From contig NZ_OOHN01000008.1 of the NCBI RefSeq assembly GCF_900323545.1, positions 1 to 64,000 on the forward strand: a stretch of 64,000 bases of DNA, written 5' to 3'. The notes under the pieces are model-generated. The model was not told the origin of the DNA. It saw nothing but the letters and a program-made list of their open reading frames with translations, and did no database searches. The number at the start of each line of letters is the position of its first letter. The stretch's first letter is position 1. Position numbers and translations under genes: made by a program. Shown one piece after another: positions 34,182 through 42,698 of this stretch. Origin of the DNA: Actinomyces sp. Marseille-P3109. Its GTDB lineage: Bacteria > Actinomycetota > Actinomycetes > Actinomycetales > Actinomycetaceae.

Positions 34182-34853
34182 CTACGCGTCCTCGGGGGCG
34201 TCCAGGCGGTAGCCGACGTTGCGGACCGTGCCGATGAGGTTGTCGTGCTCGGTGCCCAGCTTGGCGCGCAGGCGCCGGATATGGACGTCCACCGTGCGCG
34301 AGCCGCCGATGTAGTCCTCGCCCCACACCTCGTGCAGGAGCGCGTCGCGGGTCAGCACCCGGCCCCGGTTGGCGGCCAGAAACTTCAGCAGCTCGAACTC
34401 CTTGTAGGTCAGGTCCAGGATCGATCCGCGCAGACGGGCCGTGTAGGCGGTGACGTCGATGACGAGATCGCCGACGTCGATGCGGTCGTCGTCGACCTCG
34501 GCCACCACCGGGACGTGGGCACGCAGCAGCCGCAGCCGGGCCGACAGCTCAGCGGGCTCGGCCCCGGCCATGACGAAGTCGGCGGCCCCCCAGTCGATCT
34601 GGACCGCGGCAGCGCCGCCCTCCTCCAGGACGAGGATGATGGGCGGGCAGTCCATGGGGCCGGTGAAGAGCTGGCACAGGGCGCGGGCCCGGGTCAGGTC
34701 CCCGCGCGCGTCGATCATGACGACGTCGGCGCTGTCCACCTCCGCGTAGGAGGAGGGGATCGGGGGAAGACACTCCACCTGGGAGTCGAGGAAGGCGGTC
34801 GCCGGCAGAACATCAGTGGCATCGCCCTCACGAGTGAACATGATGATCCGCAT
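34182..34853 (-). CDS. glnR: GlnR-like OmpR-family response regulator
   Basis: GlnR is the global nitrogen regulator of many actinobacteria. The N-terminal receiver-like domain is atypical (SADVVMIDARGDLTRARALCQLF, with the D-A-R-x-D-L pattern of GlnR) and probably works without classical phosphorylation. The C-terminal winged-helix domain (LDLTYKEFELLKFLAANRGRVLTRDALLHEVWG, then GSRTVDVHIRRLRAKLG, GTVRNVGYRL) is nearly identical in pattern to mycobacterial GlnR (Rv0818). There is no partner kinase. The position beside pst and near ygfZ and the nitrobindin-like gene matches the Rv0811c-Rv0820 region. Assignment by sequence pattern and order. Confidence 0.85.
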   Translation of the reverse strand: MRIIMFTREGDATDVLPATAFLDSQVECLPPIPSSYAEVDSADVVMIDARGDLTRARALCQLFTGPMDCPPIILVLEEGGAAAVQIDWGAADFVMAGAEPAELSARLRLLRAHVPVVAEVDDDRIDVGDLVIDVTAYTARLRGSILDLTYKEFELLKFLAANRGRVLTRDALLHEVWGEDYIGGSRTVDVHIRRLRAKLGTEHDNLIGTVRNVGYRLDAPEDA

Positions 34854-35027
34854 GGCTGCTCCCTCCGGGGCTCTCGACCGGGACTCACCGGCGCAGGCGA
34901 CCTGAGCAGCGGCGATACTGACGGGGCCAAGTCAACCACATCTGGCTGACAGCGGAATCCACAGGGCAGGAACTGACCGGATAGGGAGACGCCGGAGTCA
35001 GGCCGTCGACCGCCCGGGTGTGCGACG

Positions 35028-36188
35028 ATGCGTGCTGTGACTACCCACCACCGACGAGCCCAACCGGCTGCGCGCACCCGCGGAGCCTCTCGCGACTCTC
35101 GCGATGACTCCAACGCTGCCGCCGTTCCGACGGCGCCCGCGGACGTCCGTGGTGCGACGGACTGGGCCAGCGTCATCGGTGCGGGCTACTCCAGTCACTC
35201 TGGTGAATCCGCCAGAAGGTCGGCTCTCAGTTCCACGATGTCGATGGGGTCGACGCGCTCAGCCCGCTCAGCAGCCTCTGGTGACTCGGCTGGTTCCCCG
35301 GCGTCAGCGCGCTCGGCCGACTCGGTGGACACTCTCAACCTCGCCGAGGACCTGGGCTACGCCACCCGCCGGACCTCCAACCGGCCCAAGGAGCCGGGCC
35401 TGGTGGACCCGGCCTGGACCCGACTCGCCTTCGCCGGCCTCGTGCCGCTGCTGCTGGCGGTCGGCTCGGTCCTGCCCGGCTGGGTGAGGCTGGTACTCGT
35501 GGCCCTCCTGGTTCCGGCGGCCGCCCAGGGCTGGCCCGCGCTCGTGCGCGCCCGGCACGACCTGGGAGCGACGATCGTCGTGACGATCAGCGGGCTGGCG
35601 GCCGCGGCCAGCGTCTACCTCCTCGACGACATGGGGATGGCCGGCCTGGTCATTGCCTTCTCGATCCTGGTGGCCTTCGTCGGCCAGATGCTGCGGCGCG
35701 ACGGCCGGCACAACCTGGTGGAGGACCTCTCCTCAACGGTGGCGGGGTGCCTCGTGGTGGTCTCCGGCTCGGCCTGGTGCGCCCTGGAGCCCGGGCTGGC
35801 CGACCCCGCCATCGTCGTGCCCACCTGCCTGGCCCTGTTCGTCGGCGCCGTGCTGACCGTTCTCAATGTGCGCGCCCGGATGCTGGAGGCCCTCACCGTC
35901 ACGGTCCCGGCGCTGCTCGCCGGCGGTGCCGGCTACGTGCTGGCCGCGGCCGGCTTCTTCGGCCTGTCCCACATCAGCACGACGGCGGCCCTGCAAAGTG
36001 CGGTGGCCTGCGTCGTCGTCGGCTTCGTGGCCGGAGTCCTCATGGCCGCCGGCAACCGCGTCCTGTGGACCCACCGATGGGTGCCCGGCGGGCGGGCGGC
36101 GGTGGCCTCCGCGCTCGTGCCGATCCTGTCGGTCGGGGTCCCGGTCTATGCGATCGCACGCCTCATGGGAGGCTTCCTCGCCGGCTGA
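35028..36188 (+). CDS. Multi-pass membrane protein of unknown function
   Basis: A 386-aa protein. About 115 residues of Ser/Ala/Arg-rich, probably disordered cytoplasmic tail are followed by about eight hydrophobic helices (from LAFAGLVPLLLAVGSVL to VPVYAIARLMGGFLAG). No catalytic motif or known transporter signature is visible. A GTG three codons inside the ATG at 35028 is another possible start, and no good ribosome site is seen for either. It is divergent from glnR, with 174 bp between starts; a GlnR target is possible but no site is evident. Confidence 0.6.
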   Translation: MRAVTTHHRRAQPAARTRGASRDSRDDSNAAAVPTAPADVRGATDWASVIGAGYSSHSGESARRSALSSTMSMGSTRSARSAASGDSAGSPASARSADSVDTLNLAEDLGYATRRTSNRPKEPGLVDPAWTRLAFAGLVPLLLAVGSVLPGWVRLVLVALLVPAAAQGWPALVRARHDLGATIVVTISGLAAAASVYLLDDMGMAGLVIAFSILVAFVGQMLRRDGRHNLVEDLSSTVAGCLVVVSGSAWCALEPGLADPAIVVPTCLALFVGAVLTVLNVRARMLEALTVTVPALLAGGAGYVLAAAGFFGLSHISTTAALQSAVACVVVGFVAGVLMAAGNRVLWTHRWVPGGRAAVASALVPILSVGVPVYAIARLMGGFLAG

Positions 36189-36364
36189 CGGCGGCCCCCC
36201 AGCACTGCGCGGGCCCGAGAAGCCGTCTCAAGAGGCTCGGGCGCCGATCCTGCCCAGATCTGCCGGTCCAGGCTGCGCCAGGTATTCAGAGCACAGGATG
36301 TTCCGGGCAGCCCGGGCGGGCGGCGCGCGTGTTCCGGGCCGGGCCGACGTCGTAGGCTGCGGGC

Positions 36365-37156
36365 ATGGCATTCACGCTTCCTGACGACCTGGCCCCCGAG
36401 CTCTACCCGCTGGCCTGGCTGGTCGGCACCTGGCGCGGCTACGGCATCCTCACCTACGGCGAGACCGTGCCCGAGCAGGCCGTCTACCAGGAGATGACCT
36501 TCGACCACGACGGCGGTCCCTACCTGCGCCAGACCACCACCATCTGGACGGTCGACGCCACCCGCTCCAAGAACCTCGACTTCGAGATGCCCGGCCTCCA
36601 GGGCGCTTCCCTCCTGGCCCCCGCCCAGATCTGGTCCACCGAGACCGCCTACTGGCGGCCCGTCGGCCAGGAGCAGCCCGACGGCGCCGGCGAGACCGCT
36701 GGCGACGCTGACGCCTCCACCTCCGACGCTGAGAGCACCGGCGGCCCGCTCACCCCCGTCACCCGGCTCGAGCTCGTCTCGGCCGACCCCGCCGGCCACG
36801 TCGGCGTCTGGGAGGGCTGGATCCAGGGGCCGCGCGCCCAGGTCGGCACCCAGGCCGTGGGCCGGGCCCGTACCGCCGTCCCCGTGGAGGAGATGACCCG
36901 CATGTTCGGGCTCGTGGGCGGCGACCTCATGTGGACCCAGGACATGGCCGCCTTCGGCCGAAGCGAGGTGACCACCTACGCCTCCGGGAGGCTCGGCCGT
37001 GTCGACGACTTAGACGACCCCGCGGCCCAACCCGGCTCCGGCCTCGACCCCGTCGATGCTACCGAGCCCGCTAAGACCCCTGAGTCCTCCGAGCCCGCTA
37101 AGACCCCTGAGTCCTCCGAGCCCGCCTCCGACGACGCCGAGCCGACCGCCTCATGA
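36365..37156 (+). CDS. Nitrobindin-like FABP-family protein
   Basis: A beta-barrel heme-binding protein of the FABP/nitrobindin family (Rv0813c-like). The N-terminal LAWLVGTWRGYGILTYG signature (about residues 17-33) and the later MTRMFGLVGGDLMWTQDM block are typical. The residues EGWIQG and the Ala/Ser-rich insert at 100-120 fit the family with a loop expansion. A disordered acidic C-terminal tail contains an exact repeat. TAGGCT at 36353-36358 lies 6 bp before the ATG with no ribosome site, suggesting a leaderless transcript. It overlaps ygfZ by 4 bp. Confidence 0.85.
   Translation: MAFTLPDDLAPELYPLAWLVGTWRGYGILTYGETVPEQAVYQEMTFDHDGGPYLRQTTTIWTVDATRSKNLDFEMPGLQGASLLAPAQIWSTETAYWRPVGQEQPDGAGETAGDADASTSDAESTGGPLTPVTRLELVSADPAGHVGVWEGWIQGPRAQVGTQAVGRARTAVPVEEMTRMFGLVGGDLMWTQDMAAFGRSEVTTYASGRLGRVDDLDDPAAQPGSGLDPVDATEPAKTPESSEPAKTPESSEPASDDAEPTAS
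37064..37117 (+). repeat. 27-bp in-frame tandem repeat
   Basis: Two exact 27-bp copies, plus a partial third, encode the peptide unit EPAKTPESS in the C-terminal tail of the nitrobindin-like protein. The unit is a multiple of three, so copy changes would only alter tail length. Confidence 0.9.
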
Positions 37157-38385
37157 TCACCTCCCCGCTGCTGAACCGACCCGGCGCCGTCGCCACCGCT
37201 CCGGGCGACCCCGACGAGGCCGTCCCCTCCCACTTCGGCGACCCCGGCCGCGAGCAGGCCGCCCTGGCCGAGGGGCGCGCGGTCTGCGCTCTGGCGCGCG
37301 ACGTCGTTACCGTCACCGGGCCGGACCGCCTGAGCTGGCTGACCACCTTGTCCAGCCAGGTCCTCACCGCCCTGGAACCCGACGACGGTGGTGCTGAGGC
37401 GCTGCTCCTCGACGCCCAGGGGCACATCACCCACGCGCTCGCGGCCCTCGACGACGGCCGCACGCTCTGGCTCGTCACCGAGTCGGGTGGCGGCGCGGAC
37501 CTGGCGGCCTTCCTGGACTCCATGCGCTTCATGCTGCGCGTCGAGATCGCCGAGCGCCCCGACGTCATGGCCCTGGGTGCCCTGGGGGAGGGGCTCGGCG
37601 CCCTGGCACAGGCGGCGCGCGATACGGCATCGGACTCGTCGGACGCCCCCGACGCACAGGTCGACGTCGCTGAGGCGCAGGTCCCGCTCATCGGCTCATG
37701 GCGCGACCCGTGGCCGGGCGTCGTCGAGGGCGGCACGAGCTACGACGTCGGACTGGAACGCCCGCATCCCGGCGAGGGCTACCGGGCCGGCTTCATCCTG
37801 GTTCCCGCCGAGAGCATGGGCGCCGTGGTGAGAACCTTCCTCGCCGCTGAGCCGAGCCGTCGTCTGGCCGGCGCCCTGGCCTGGGAGGCGCTGCGCATTG
37901 AGGCGGGCCGCCCCCGCCGCGCCCGCGAGGCCGACGCCCGCGCGATCCCGCACGAGCTGGACTGGCTGCGCACGGCCGTGCACCTGACGAAGGGCTGCTA
38001 CCCGGGCCAGGAGACGATCGCGCGCACCCTCAACCTGGGGCGACCGCCGCGCCGCCTGACGGTGCTCCAGCTCGACGGCCTCGGCGGCGACCTGCCCCAG
38101 CCCGGCGCGAGCGTGCGCATGGGGGAGCGGACCGTGGGCACCGTGACCTCCGTGGCCCGCCACCACGAGCTCGGCCCCATCGCCCTGGCCCTGCTGCGCC
38201 GCGCTGTGCCCGCGGGTGAGCAGCTGACCGTGGAGATCACCGAGGTCGATGAGGCCACCGGTGAGACGGTCGCCGTCGGCCGGGTCGACGCCGCCCAGGA
38301 GCCTCTGGTCTCACCTGAGGGGCGCGCCCAGGCCAGTCCCGCCGAGCGCCCCGGCGCCGGGCTGCGCAAGGGCCTGCGGCTCTGA
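37153..38385 (+). CDS. ygfZ: YgfZ/GcvT-like folate-binding protein
   Basis: A folate-dependent factor that supports iron-sulfur enzymes. The signature KGCYPGQETIAR (about residues 281-292), carrying the conserved cysteine, is intact, and the GcvT-like fold is visible from DVVTVTGPDRLSWLTTLSSQ through the C-terminal barrel (GTVTSVARHHELGPIALALLRR). A linker at about 160-175 is longer than usual. The ATG overlaps the stop of the nitrobindin-like gene (ATGA), so the two are coupled, as Rv0811c and Rv0813c are neighbours in mycobacteria. Confidence 0.9.
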   Translation: MITSPLLNRPGAVATAPGDPDEAVPSHFGDPGREQAALAEGRAVCALARDVVTVTGPDRLSWLTTLSSQVLTALEPDDGGAEALLLDAQGHITHALAALDDGRTLWLVTESGGGADLAAFLDSMRFMLRVEIAERPDVMALGALGEGLGALAQAARDTASDSSDAPDAQVDVAEAQVPLIGSWRDPWPGVVEGGTSYDVGLERPHPGEGYRAGFILVPAESMGAVVRTFLAAEPSRRLAGALAWEALRIEAGRPRRAREADARAIPHELDWLRTAVHLTKGCYPGQETIARTLNLGRPPRRLTVLQLDGLGGDLPQPGASVRMGERTVGTVTSVARHHELGPIALALLRRAVPAGEQLTVEITEVDEATGETVAVGRVDAAQEPLVSPEGRAQASPAERPGAGLRKGLRL

Positions 38386-38465
38386 CCTGTCCGTGACCGT
38401 GTGACTGGTCCCGGACGTTCCGGAGCCGGACCAGCGGTTGTCGACATGGTGGGCGTGGTGCCTTG

Positions 38466-38492
38466 CCCTGCCCGGAGACGGCCCGGGCAGGG
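38466..38492. terminator. Hairpin downstream of ygfZ
   Basis: CCCTGCCCGG and CCGGGCAGGG form a perfect 10-bp stem around a 7-base loop, 80 bp after the ygfZ stop. It is GC-rich without a T-tract. Confidence 0.5.
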
Positions 38493-38639
38493 GGGAGCTC
38501 GTGTCACCCGTGGCAGCCGGCGCCGCGCCGTCGGCCGGCAGACGCCCAACCGCCGGCCGGTGCGTGAGGCGTCAACTGTTCTCGCTGGGCGTGGCCGCAT
38601 CACTGGGCTCGGGCCTCACCGACCGGTAGCCTGGGGCGC

Positions 38640-39089
38640 GTGAGCGTCCTTCTTCTCATTGCTTACTACCTCGCCCTTGCTGTCGCCATGCTCTGGTGCG
38701 CGGCGCAGGTCATCTCTGCCGCCTTCGGAGTCTGGGCGCTTATCGACTCGGCGCTGAGGCCGGCTCAGTACTACGCTGCGGCGGACAAGCGCAGCAAGAA
38801 CTTCTGGGTTGCCGTCAATGCCGTGGCCGCCGTCGTGGGGACCTTCCTGGCGTATGAGGCCCTGCGGGCCGTGTACCTCGCGGGGGCGTCGACGGGAGGG
38901 TCATTCATCGGCCTGCTGGCCGTGGTGGCCAGCGCCGTCTACTTGGCGGACGTGCGCCCCGCGCTGCAGGCGCTGACGCCGGTACGGGTGCGCTCATCGA
39001 TCCGGATTCCGGGGCGGGCCTCGCAGCGTCGCCCAGGGCGCGGTGGCGGTGCCGGCCGAGGACCGCGCGACTGGAACCCTGGTCGCTGA
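38640..39089 (+). CDS. DUF2516 family membrane protein
   Basis: A 149-aa protein with three hydrophobic segments and the family pattern ([46 protein letters not shown]). Unknown role, common in actinobacteria. The GTG start has no ribosome site, but TAGCCT (38627-38632) stands 7 bp before it, suggesting a leaderless transcript. The basic C-terminal tail is encoded by sequence that recurs outside genes at about 40668-40716, so the tail may have been acquired from a repeat. Its stop overlaps the dtd start. Confidence 0.8.
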   Translation: MSVLLLIAYYLALAVAMLWCAAQVISAAFGVWALIDSALRPAQYYAAADKRSKNFWVAVNAVAAVVGTFLAYEALRAVYLAGASTGGSFIGLLAVVASAVYLADVRPALQALTPVRVRSSIRIPGRASQRRPGRGGGAGRGPRDWNPGR

Positions 39090-39517
39090 TGCGCGCGGTC
39101 ATTCAACGGGTTAACCGGGCGGCTGTTCGGGTCGACGGAGAGGTCGTCGGGGAGATCACCCGCCCCGGCCTCATGGTCCTGGTCGGGGCCACGCACGACG
39201 ACGGCCCCAAGCAGGTGGCCACGGTGGCCCGTAAGATCGCGGACCTGCGGCTCATGGAGGACGAGCTCTCGGTGTCCGACGCCGGTGCGCCGGTGCTCGT
39301 CGTCTCCCAGTTCACCCTCTATGCCGACACGCGCAAGGGACGGCGTCCCACCTGGAACAAGGCGGCTCCCGGTGAGGTGGCCGAGCCTCTGGTGGAGGCG
39401 GTGGCCGAGGACCTGCGCGGGCGCGGCCTGGAGGTGGCGACCGGACGCTTCGGCGCCCACATGGCGATCGACATGGAGGCCGACGGGCCGGTGACGATTC
39501 TGGTGGAAGTGGAGTAG
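39089..39517 (+). CDS. dtd: D-aminoacyl-tRNA deacylase
   Basis: Dtd removes D-amino acids (and glycine) wrongly charged to tRNA. At 142 aa it is the normal size. The conserved SQFTLYAD block (about residues 72-79) and the Gly-cisPro region near the C-terminus ([10 protein letters not shown]) are present, with [15 protein letters not shown] between them. The ATG overlaps the stop of the DUF2516 gene. The stop codon TAG lies inside the left terminal sequence of a possible mobile segment (39515-39527). Confidence 0.93.
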   Translation: MRAVIQRVNRAAVRVDGEVVGEITRPGLMVLVGATHDDGPKQVATVARKIADLRLMEDELSVSDAGAPVLVVSQFTLYADTRKGRRPTWNKAAPGEVAEPLVEAVAEDLRGRGLEVATGRFGAHMAIDMEADGPVTILVEVE

Positions 39518-39546
39518 GGCCTGTTGCGAAAATGCCGTGAGGCGTC

Positions 39547-39625
39547 CGCGTGTTCGTACCTTAGGGTGCGTGTTCGTACCCTTTACCCCTCGAACGCGAG
39601 CCCTGAGGTACGACCGCGGCGTCGC
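39547..39625. repeat. TACGACC repeat element, copy 1
   Basis: A roughly 80-bp non-coding element containing GTTCGTACC twice, CCCCTCGAACGCG and GAGGTACGACC. Read along the plus strand it aligns with the reverse complement of 48757-48838 over nearly its whole length, and shares the GGTACGACC core with the large palindrome at 60085-60385. Confidence 0.75.
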
Positions 39626-39762
39626 ACACTGGCGTGCGGACATCGGCCCACAGTCGTGACGGGAGACGGGGGCCACGGCTCCTCCTCGCTGGCTGAGGTA
39701 CGGCACCGCCGCTCCGTAGCGTTGCGGGCAACGTGAGACCTGCACAACGAGAGGAGCCGGAG

Positions 39763-40587
39763 ATGAGCACAGGGGCCAGAAGAGAGGGGGTCGTGGTCAC
39801 CCACGTCGCCGGGAGGATCGGCGACCACAACGACCGAGCCATGGCGGCCTCGCCGCGCCTGGCCGCCGCCCTGGCGCGGCGCTACGACGTCGAGCCCGTC
39901 GTCATCGGATCACCCCGCCCGGCGCTGAGCGCGGGTTGGCAGGTCGAGCTCGACGCCGCCCGCGACGAGCTGGAGGCGTTCGCGGCCCACTACGAGGTGC
40001 TGTGGGCTGGCTCTGCCGTGCCGGTGACCGCGCTGAGCCGCTGTGCCGGGGCGCTGGCGACCCTGCCCGTCGTTGCTGCCAACCGGCCCGACGCGCTCGT
40101 CGTGTGGTTTGACGCCCACGCTGACCTCAACATCCCGGAGAGCACGCCGAGCGGCTACCTCGGCGGCCTGGCCCTGTCCGGACCGTTGGGGCTGTGGGAC
40201 TCCGGACTCGGCACCGGGCTGGGCACGGACAACGTGGTCCTGGTCGGGGTGCGCGACATCGACCCGCCCGAGGCCGAGCTCATCGAAGGTGCGGGCATCC
40301 CCCTCGTCGGGCCTGGAGAGGGCTTCGCTGAGCGGCTTGGGCGGGTGGTGGACGGCAGGCCCGTCTACATCCACATCGACTGCGACGTGCTGGAGCCCGG
40401 TGTCGTGCCGACCGACTACCTCGTCGGCGGAGGCCTGAGCCTGGCCGAGCTGCGCCAGGCGGCTGAGGTCCTCGCCCGCAGCGAGGTGGTCGGCATCCAG
40501 ATCGGCGAGCTCGAGACGGTCACTGGGGAGGAGGACCTTGACCCGCTGCTAGACGCCCTGTCCCCCGTGCTCGATGCCGTCGACTGA
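39763..40587 (+). CDS. Arginase/agmatinase-family metallohydrolase
   Basis: A 274-aa ureohydrolase-fold protein. Metal-binding motifs are visible as WFDAHADLN (about residues 117-125) and HIDCDVLEP (about 205-213). The first family motif (usually GGDH) is not clear: the corresponding region reads LWAGSAVP, and the C-terminal E-x-D-P region is ELETVTGEEDLDP. It may act on arginine, agmatine, formiminoglutamate or a related guanidine; the substrate cannot be told. The ATG at 39763 has a GAGGAGCCGGAG site; it lies inside the segment bounded by inverted ends. Confidence 0.8.
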   Translation: MSTGARREGVVVTHVAGRIGDHNDRAMAASPRLAAALARRYDVEPVVIGSPRPALSAGWQVELDAARDELEAFAAHYEVLWAGSAVPVTALSRCAGALATLPVVAANRPDALVVWFDAHADLNIPESTPSGYLGGLALSGPLGLWDSGLGTGLGTDNVVLVGVRDIDPPEAELIEGAGIPLVGPGEGFAERLGRVVDGRPVYIHIDCDVLEPGVVPTDYLVGGGLSLAELRQAAEVLARSEVVGIQIGELETVTGEEDLDPLLDALSPVLDAVD

Positions 40588-40791
40588 GCCGGGCCGGCCC
40601 TTGTGGTCTGTCCCGCCCATGGACGGGGTGACTGCTGTGGGGCAACGATGAGACATGATCAAGCGTGTGGGTGCGTTCCTCGATCTGGATCCCGGGGCGG
40701 GCCTCGCAGCGCCGCCCGGACATATGCAACAGGACCTAGGTCGAAGGAGGCCGACGATGCTGTGGCCGATGCGATGTGAGGACGCGCTGAG

Positions 40792-41298
40792 ATGACGGGG
40801 CGCTCGCGGGCGGTGGTTGTCGCCATGATGCTGTGGTGGGCCTTCTTCGGCGGCGTCAGCGTGTCCTGGGCGCTGGGCTCCCCGTGGCTGGTCGACACGG
40901 TTCTTCAGGGCGAGGGCCTGCGGCTCGCTCAGGAGCGTCCCACCTGGTTCGTCGTGGTCGTCCTCGTCTCCGGGCTGGTGAAGCTGGGTTTCGTCGTCTT
41001 CGGGTTCGCACTCCTGCGCCCGGACGTCATCAGGGTGCCGCGCTGGATGCGCCTGGCCTTCGGCTGGGTGTCGGGGATCCTGCTCATGGCCTATGGGTTG
41101 GCCGGTTCGGCGTCGGCGGTCCCAAGGCTCCTGGCGGGGGAGCCGCTCTCGCGCTACGGCTGGTGGCGGCTGCTGCTGTGGATGCCTCACTTCTGGGTGG
41201 GCGGCATCCTGGTGCTGGCCGCGACGGCCGCCTACCTGCGTTGGAGCCGGCCCACGTCGACCGGTTCTGCCGTGCACGCGGGCCCTGCTGGGCGCTGA
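40792..41298 (+). CDS. Membrane protein, DUF3995-like
   Basis: A 168-aa protein with four hydrophobic segments (VVVAMMLWWAFFGGVSVSWALG, FVVVVLVSGLVKLGFVVFGFALL, LAFGWVSGILLMAYGLAG, LLLWMPHFWVGGILVLAATAAYL). The arrangement resembles DUF3995 proteins, whose role is unknown. The start is uncertain, as no strong ribosome site is seen. It is followed by a palindromic repeat. Confidence 0.55.
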   Translation: MTGRSRAVVVAMMLWWAFFGGVSVSWALGSPWLVDTVLQGEGLRLAQERPTWFVVVVLVSGLVKLGFVVFGFALLRPDVIRVPRWMRLAFGWVSGILLMAYGLAGSASAVPRLLAGEPLSRYGWWRLLLWMPHFWVGGILVLAATAAYLRWSRPTSTGSAVHAGPAGR

Positions 41299-41310
41299 TT
41301 CCCCGCGCGA

Positions 41311-41432
41311 GTGTCCATGGAGCGGACATTAAGCCACCGACATCGTCGGGTTGAGTTGTGAAACCGCATGATTCTGCGGTTCTCCGGATCAAGTATCCAG
41401 CTCGAACCGGTTCATGTCCGCGCTGTGGACAC
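41311..41432. repeat. Palindromic repeat family C, copy 2
   Basis: Arms at 41311-41332 and 41411-41432 are reverse complements at 18 of 22 positions and carry GCGGACAT/ATGTCCGC. The interior has CATGATTCTGCGGTTCTCC (41368-41386), itself within a small stem AACCGC-N8-GCGGTT. It lies 86 bp upstream of the nuclease-like gene, mirrored by copy 3 downstream. Confidence 0.75.
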
Positions 41433-41518
41433 CGACCTCGCTGAGAATGCCGGCGGCTACCGGTTGTTATCCACAGGTGTCTCCGCTCTTCTGGCGCCCT
41501 TCTCCGTACCGGCCCAAC

Positions 41519-42403
41519 ATGTTGGTCATGGACACCAGCGCATTGCTCACCCGTATCAGCGATACGCATGGTGCGGCCCGTCAGGTGGATCTTCAACTGG
41601 AGCGTTCGGAACGTCGTCGTCTTCAAGCGCTTGTGGACTCCGGCCGCCTCAGGCGGTACCCGCATGGTGTGGTGGCCCTGCCCGACGTCGACAAGAGAGT
41701 GCTGATCGCCCGCGTTCATCGGGGACTGATCACGTGTGAGCACGCGGCTGCGTACTACCGGCTACCGCTGCCGTCGTCGCCGAAGACTCTTCATGTCCTC
41801 ACACCGCGGGGGCACAAGGCGGCGCCGTTATGGGGTGAGCATCAGCATGAGACTCGGGATCTTCCGTCCTTGTCCTTGAGCTCCTTCCCCGTTGTTCCCC
41901 TGGCACGTTGTCTCGCTGATCTTCTGTGCTGCGCCCAGGAATGGACTGCCTTGGTAGCGGTTGATGCCGCCCTCCAGCAGGGCCGGGTCACGTACGAGCA
42001 GGTCGGTGCCTACTTGCGTGGATCGCGCCGGGTGCTGGGGCGCCGGCGCCTGCAACGGACGAGCAGCCGAGCGCGCAGCCCGCTGGAGACGCTGGCGCGT
42101 GTCCAGCTGCGGGGTGCCGGTCTCGACGTCGTTGACGGAGTGGAGATCGGTGGTGTCGGTGAGGTGGATCTTCTGGTTGCAGGATGGCTCGTCGTCGAGC
42201 TCGACGGCTACGAGTACCACTCGGACATGTGGGCCTTCGACCATGACCGTTCCCGTGACCGGGAGCTGGCGCGGCTGGGGTACACCTCCATCCGGTTCAC
42301 GGCGAACAACGTGCGTTCGGGCAGGATCGTCGACGAGGTCAGGCGGGTCCTCGCCGCTCATCCGGGTGCGGCAAGAGCGAGGATGGCGTCTCGCAGCGCA
42401 TGA
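41519..42403 (+). CDS. DUF559-type endonuclease-fold protein
   Basis: A 294-aa protein, distant relative of the one at 256-1206. N-terminal winged-helix-like part (RLQALVDSGRLRRYPHGVVALP, then CEHAAAYYRLPLP) as in AbiEi-like proteins; C-terminal nuclease-like core with SPLETLARVQL, GEVDLLVAGWLVVELDGYEYHS and RDRELARLGYTSIRFTANNV, the usual DUF559 order of acidic residues. Starts at 41519 or 41528 are both possible. It stands alone between two copies of the same palindromic repeat. Role unknown; these genes often behave as accessory genes. Confidence 0.72.
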   Translation: MLVMDTSALLTRISDTHGAARQVDLQLERSERRRLQALVDSGRLRRYPHGVVALPDVDKRVLIARVHRGLITCEHAAAYYRLPLPSSPKTLHVLTPRGHKAAPLWGEHQHETRDLPSLSLSSFPVVPLARCLADLLCCAQEWTALVAVDAALQQGRVTYEQVGAYLRGSRRVLGRRRLQRTSSRARSPLETLARVQLRGAGLDVVDGVEIGGVGEVDLLVAGWLVVELDGYEYHSDMWAFDHDRSRDRELARLGYTSIRFTANNVRSGRIVDEVRRVLAAHPGAARARMASRSA

Positions 42404-42407
42404 GAAC

Positions 42408-42525
42408 GTCCACCCAGCGGACATGAAAACCGTTGAGGAAGGGATTCGTGCGAGAGAACCTCGGAATTCTGCGGATTTCCAATTGGGGCTCAGGCTGAGA
42501 CCGCGTTCATGTCCGCGCGGTGGTC
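42408..42525. repeat. Palindromic repeat family C, copy 3
   Basis: Arms at 42408-42427 and 42506-42525 are reverse complements at 17 of 20 positions and carry GCGGACATGAA/TTCATGTCCGC. The interior has GAATTCTGCGGATTTCC (42464-42480), related to the core of copies 1 and 2. It begins 5 bp after the nuclease-like gene stop and may act as its terminator. Confidence 0.75.
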
Positions 42526-42698
42526 ACTCCTGGCGGCAGCATGACCCGGTGATGATGGTCGACGCGGCTGGAGCAAGGGAGAGGGCCGGGTATGCGCCCC
42601 CGACTGCGCTTCCCGGCCCTCACTTGAGTGTCACCCGGGCGGCCGCCCCGGCTCAACGGGGAGTGTTCCCCAAACCTTCCGATGGGTAACGGCTTGGT

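Larger units (their letters stand above)
39515..40738. mobile_element. Segment bounded by inverted terminal sequences, carrying an arginase gene
   Basis: TAGGGCCTGTTGC (39515-39527) and GCAACAGGACCTA (40726-40738) are reverse complements at 12 of 13 positions, and the match continues weakly inward. Ends of this kind resemble insertion-sequence termini, but no transposase lies inside; the segment holds one repeat element and the arginase-family gene. It could be a non-autonomous element or chance. No target duplication was recognised. Confidence 0.35.
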
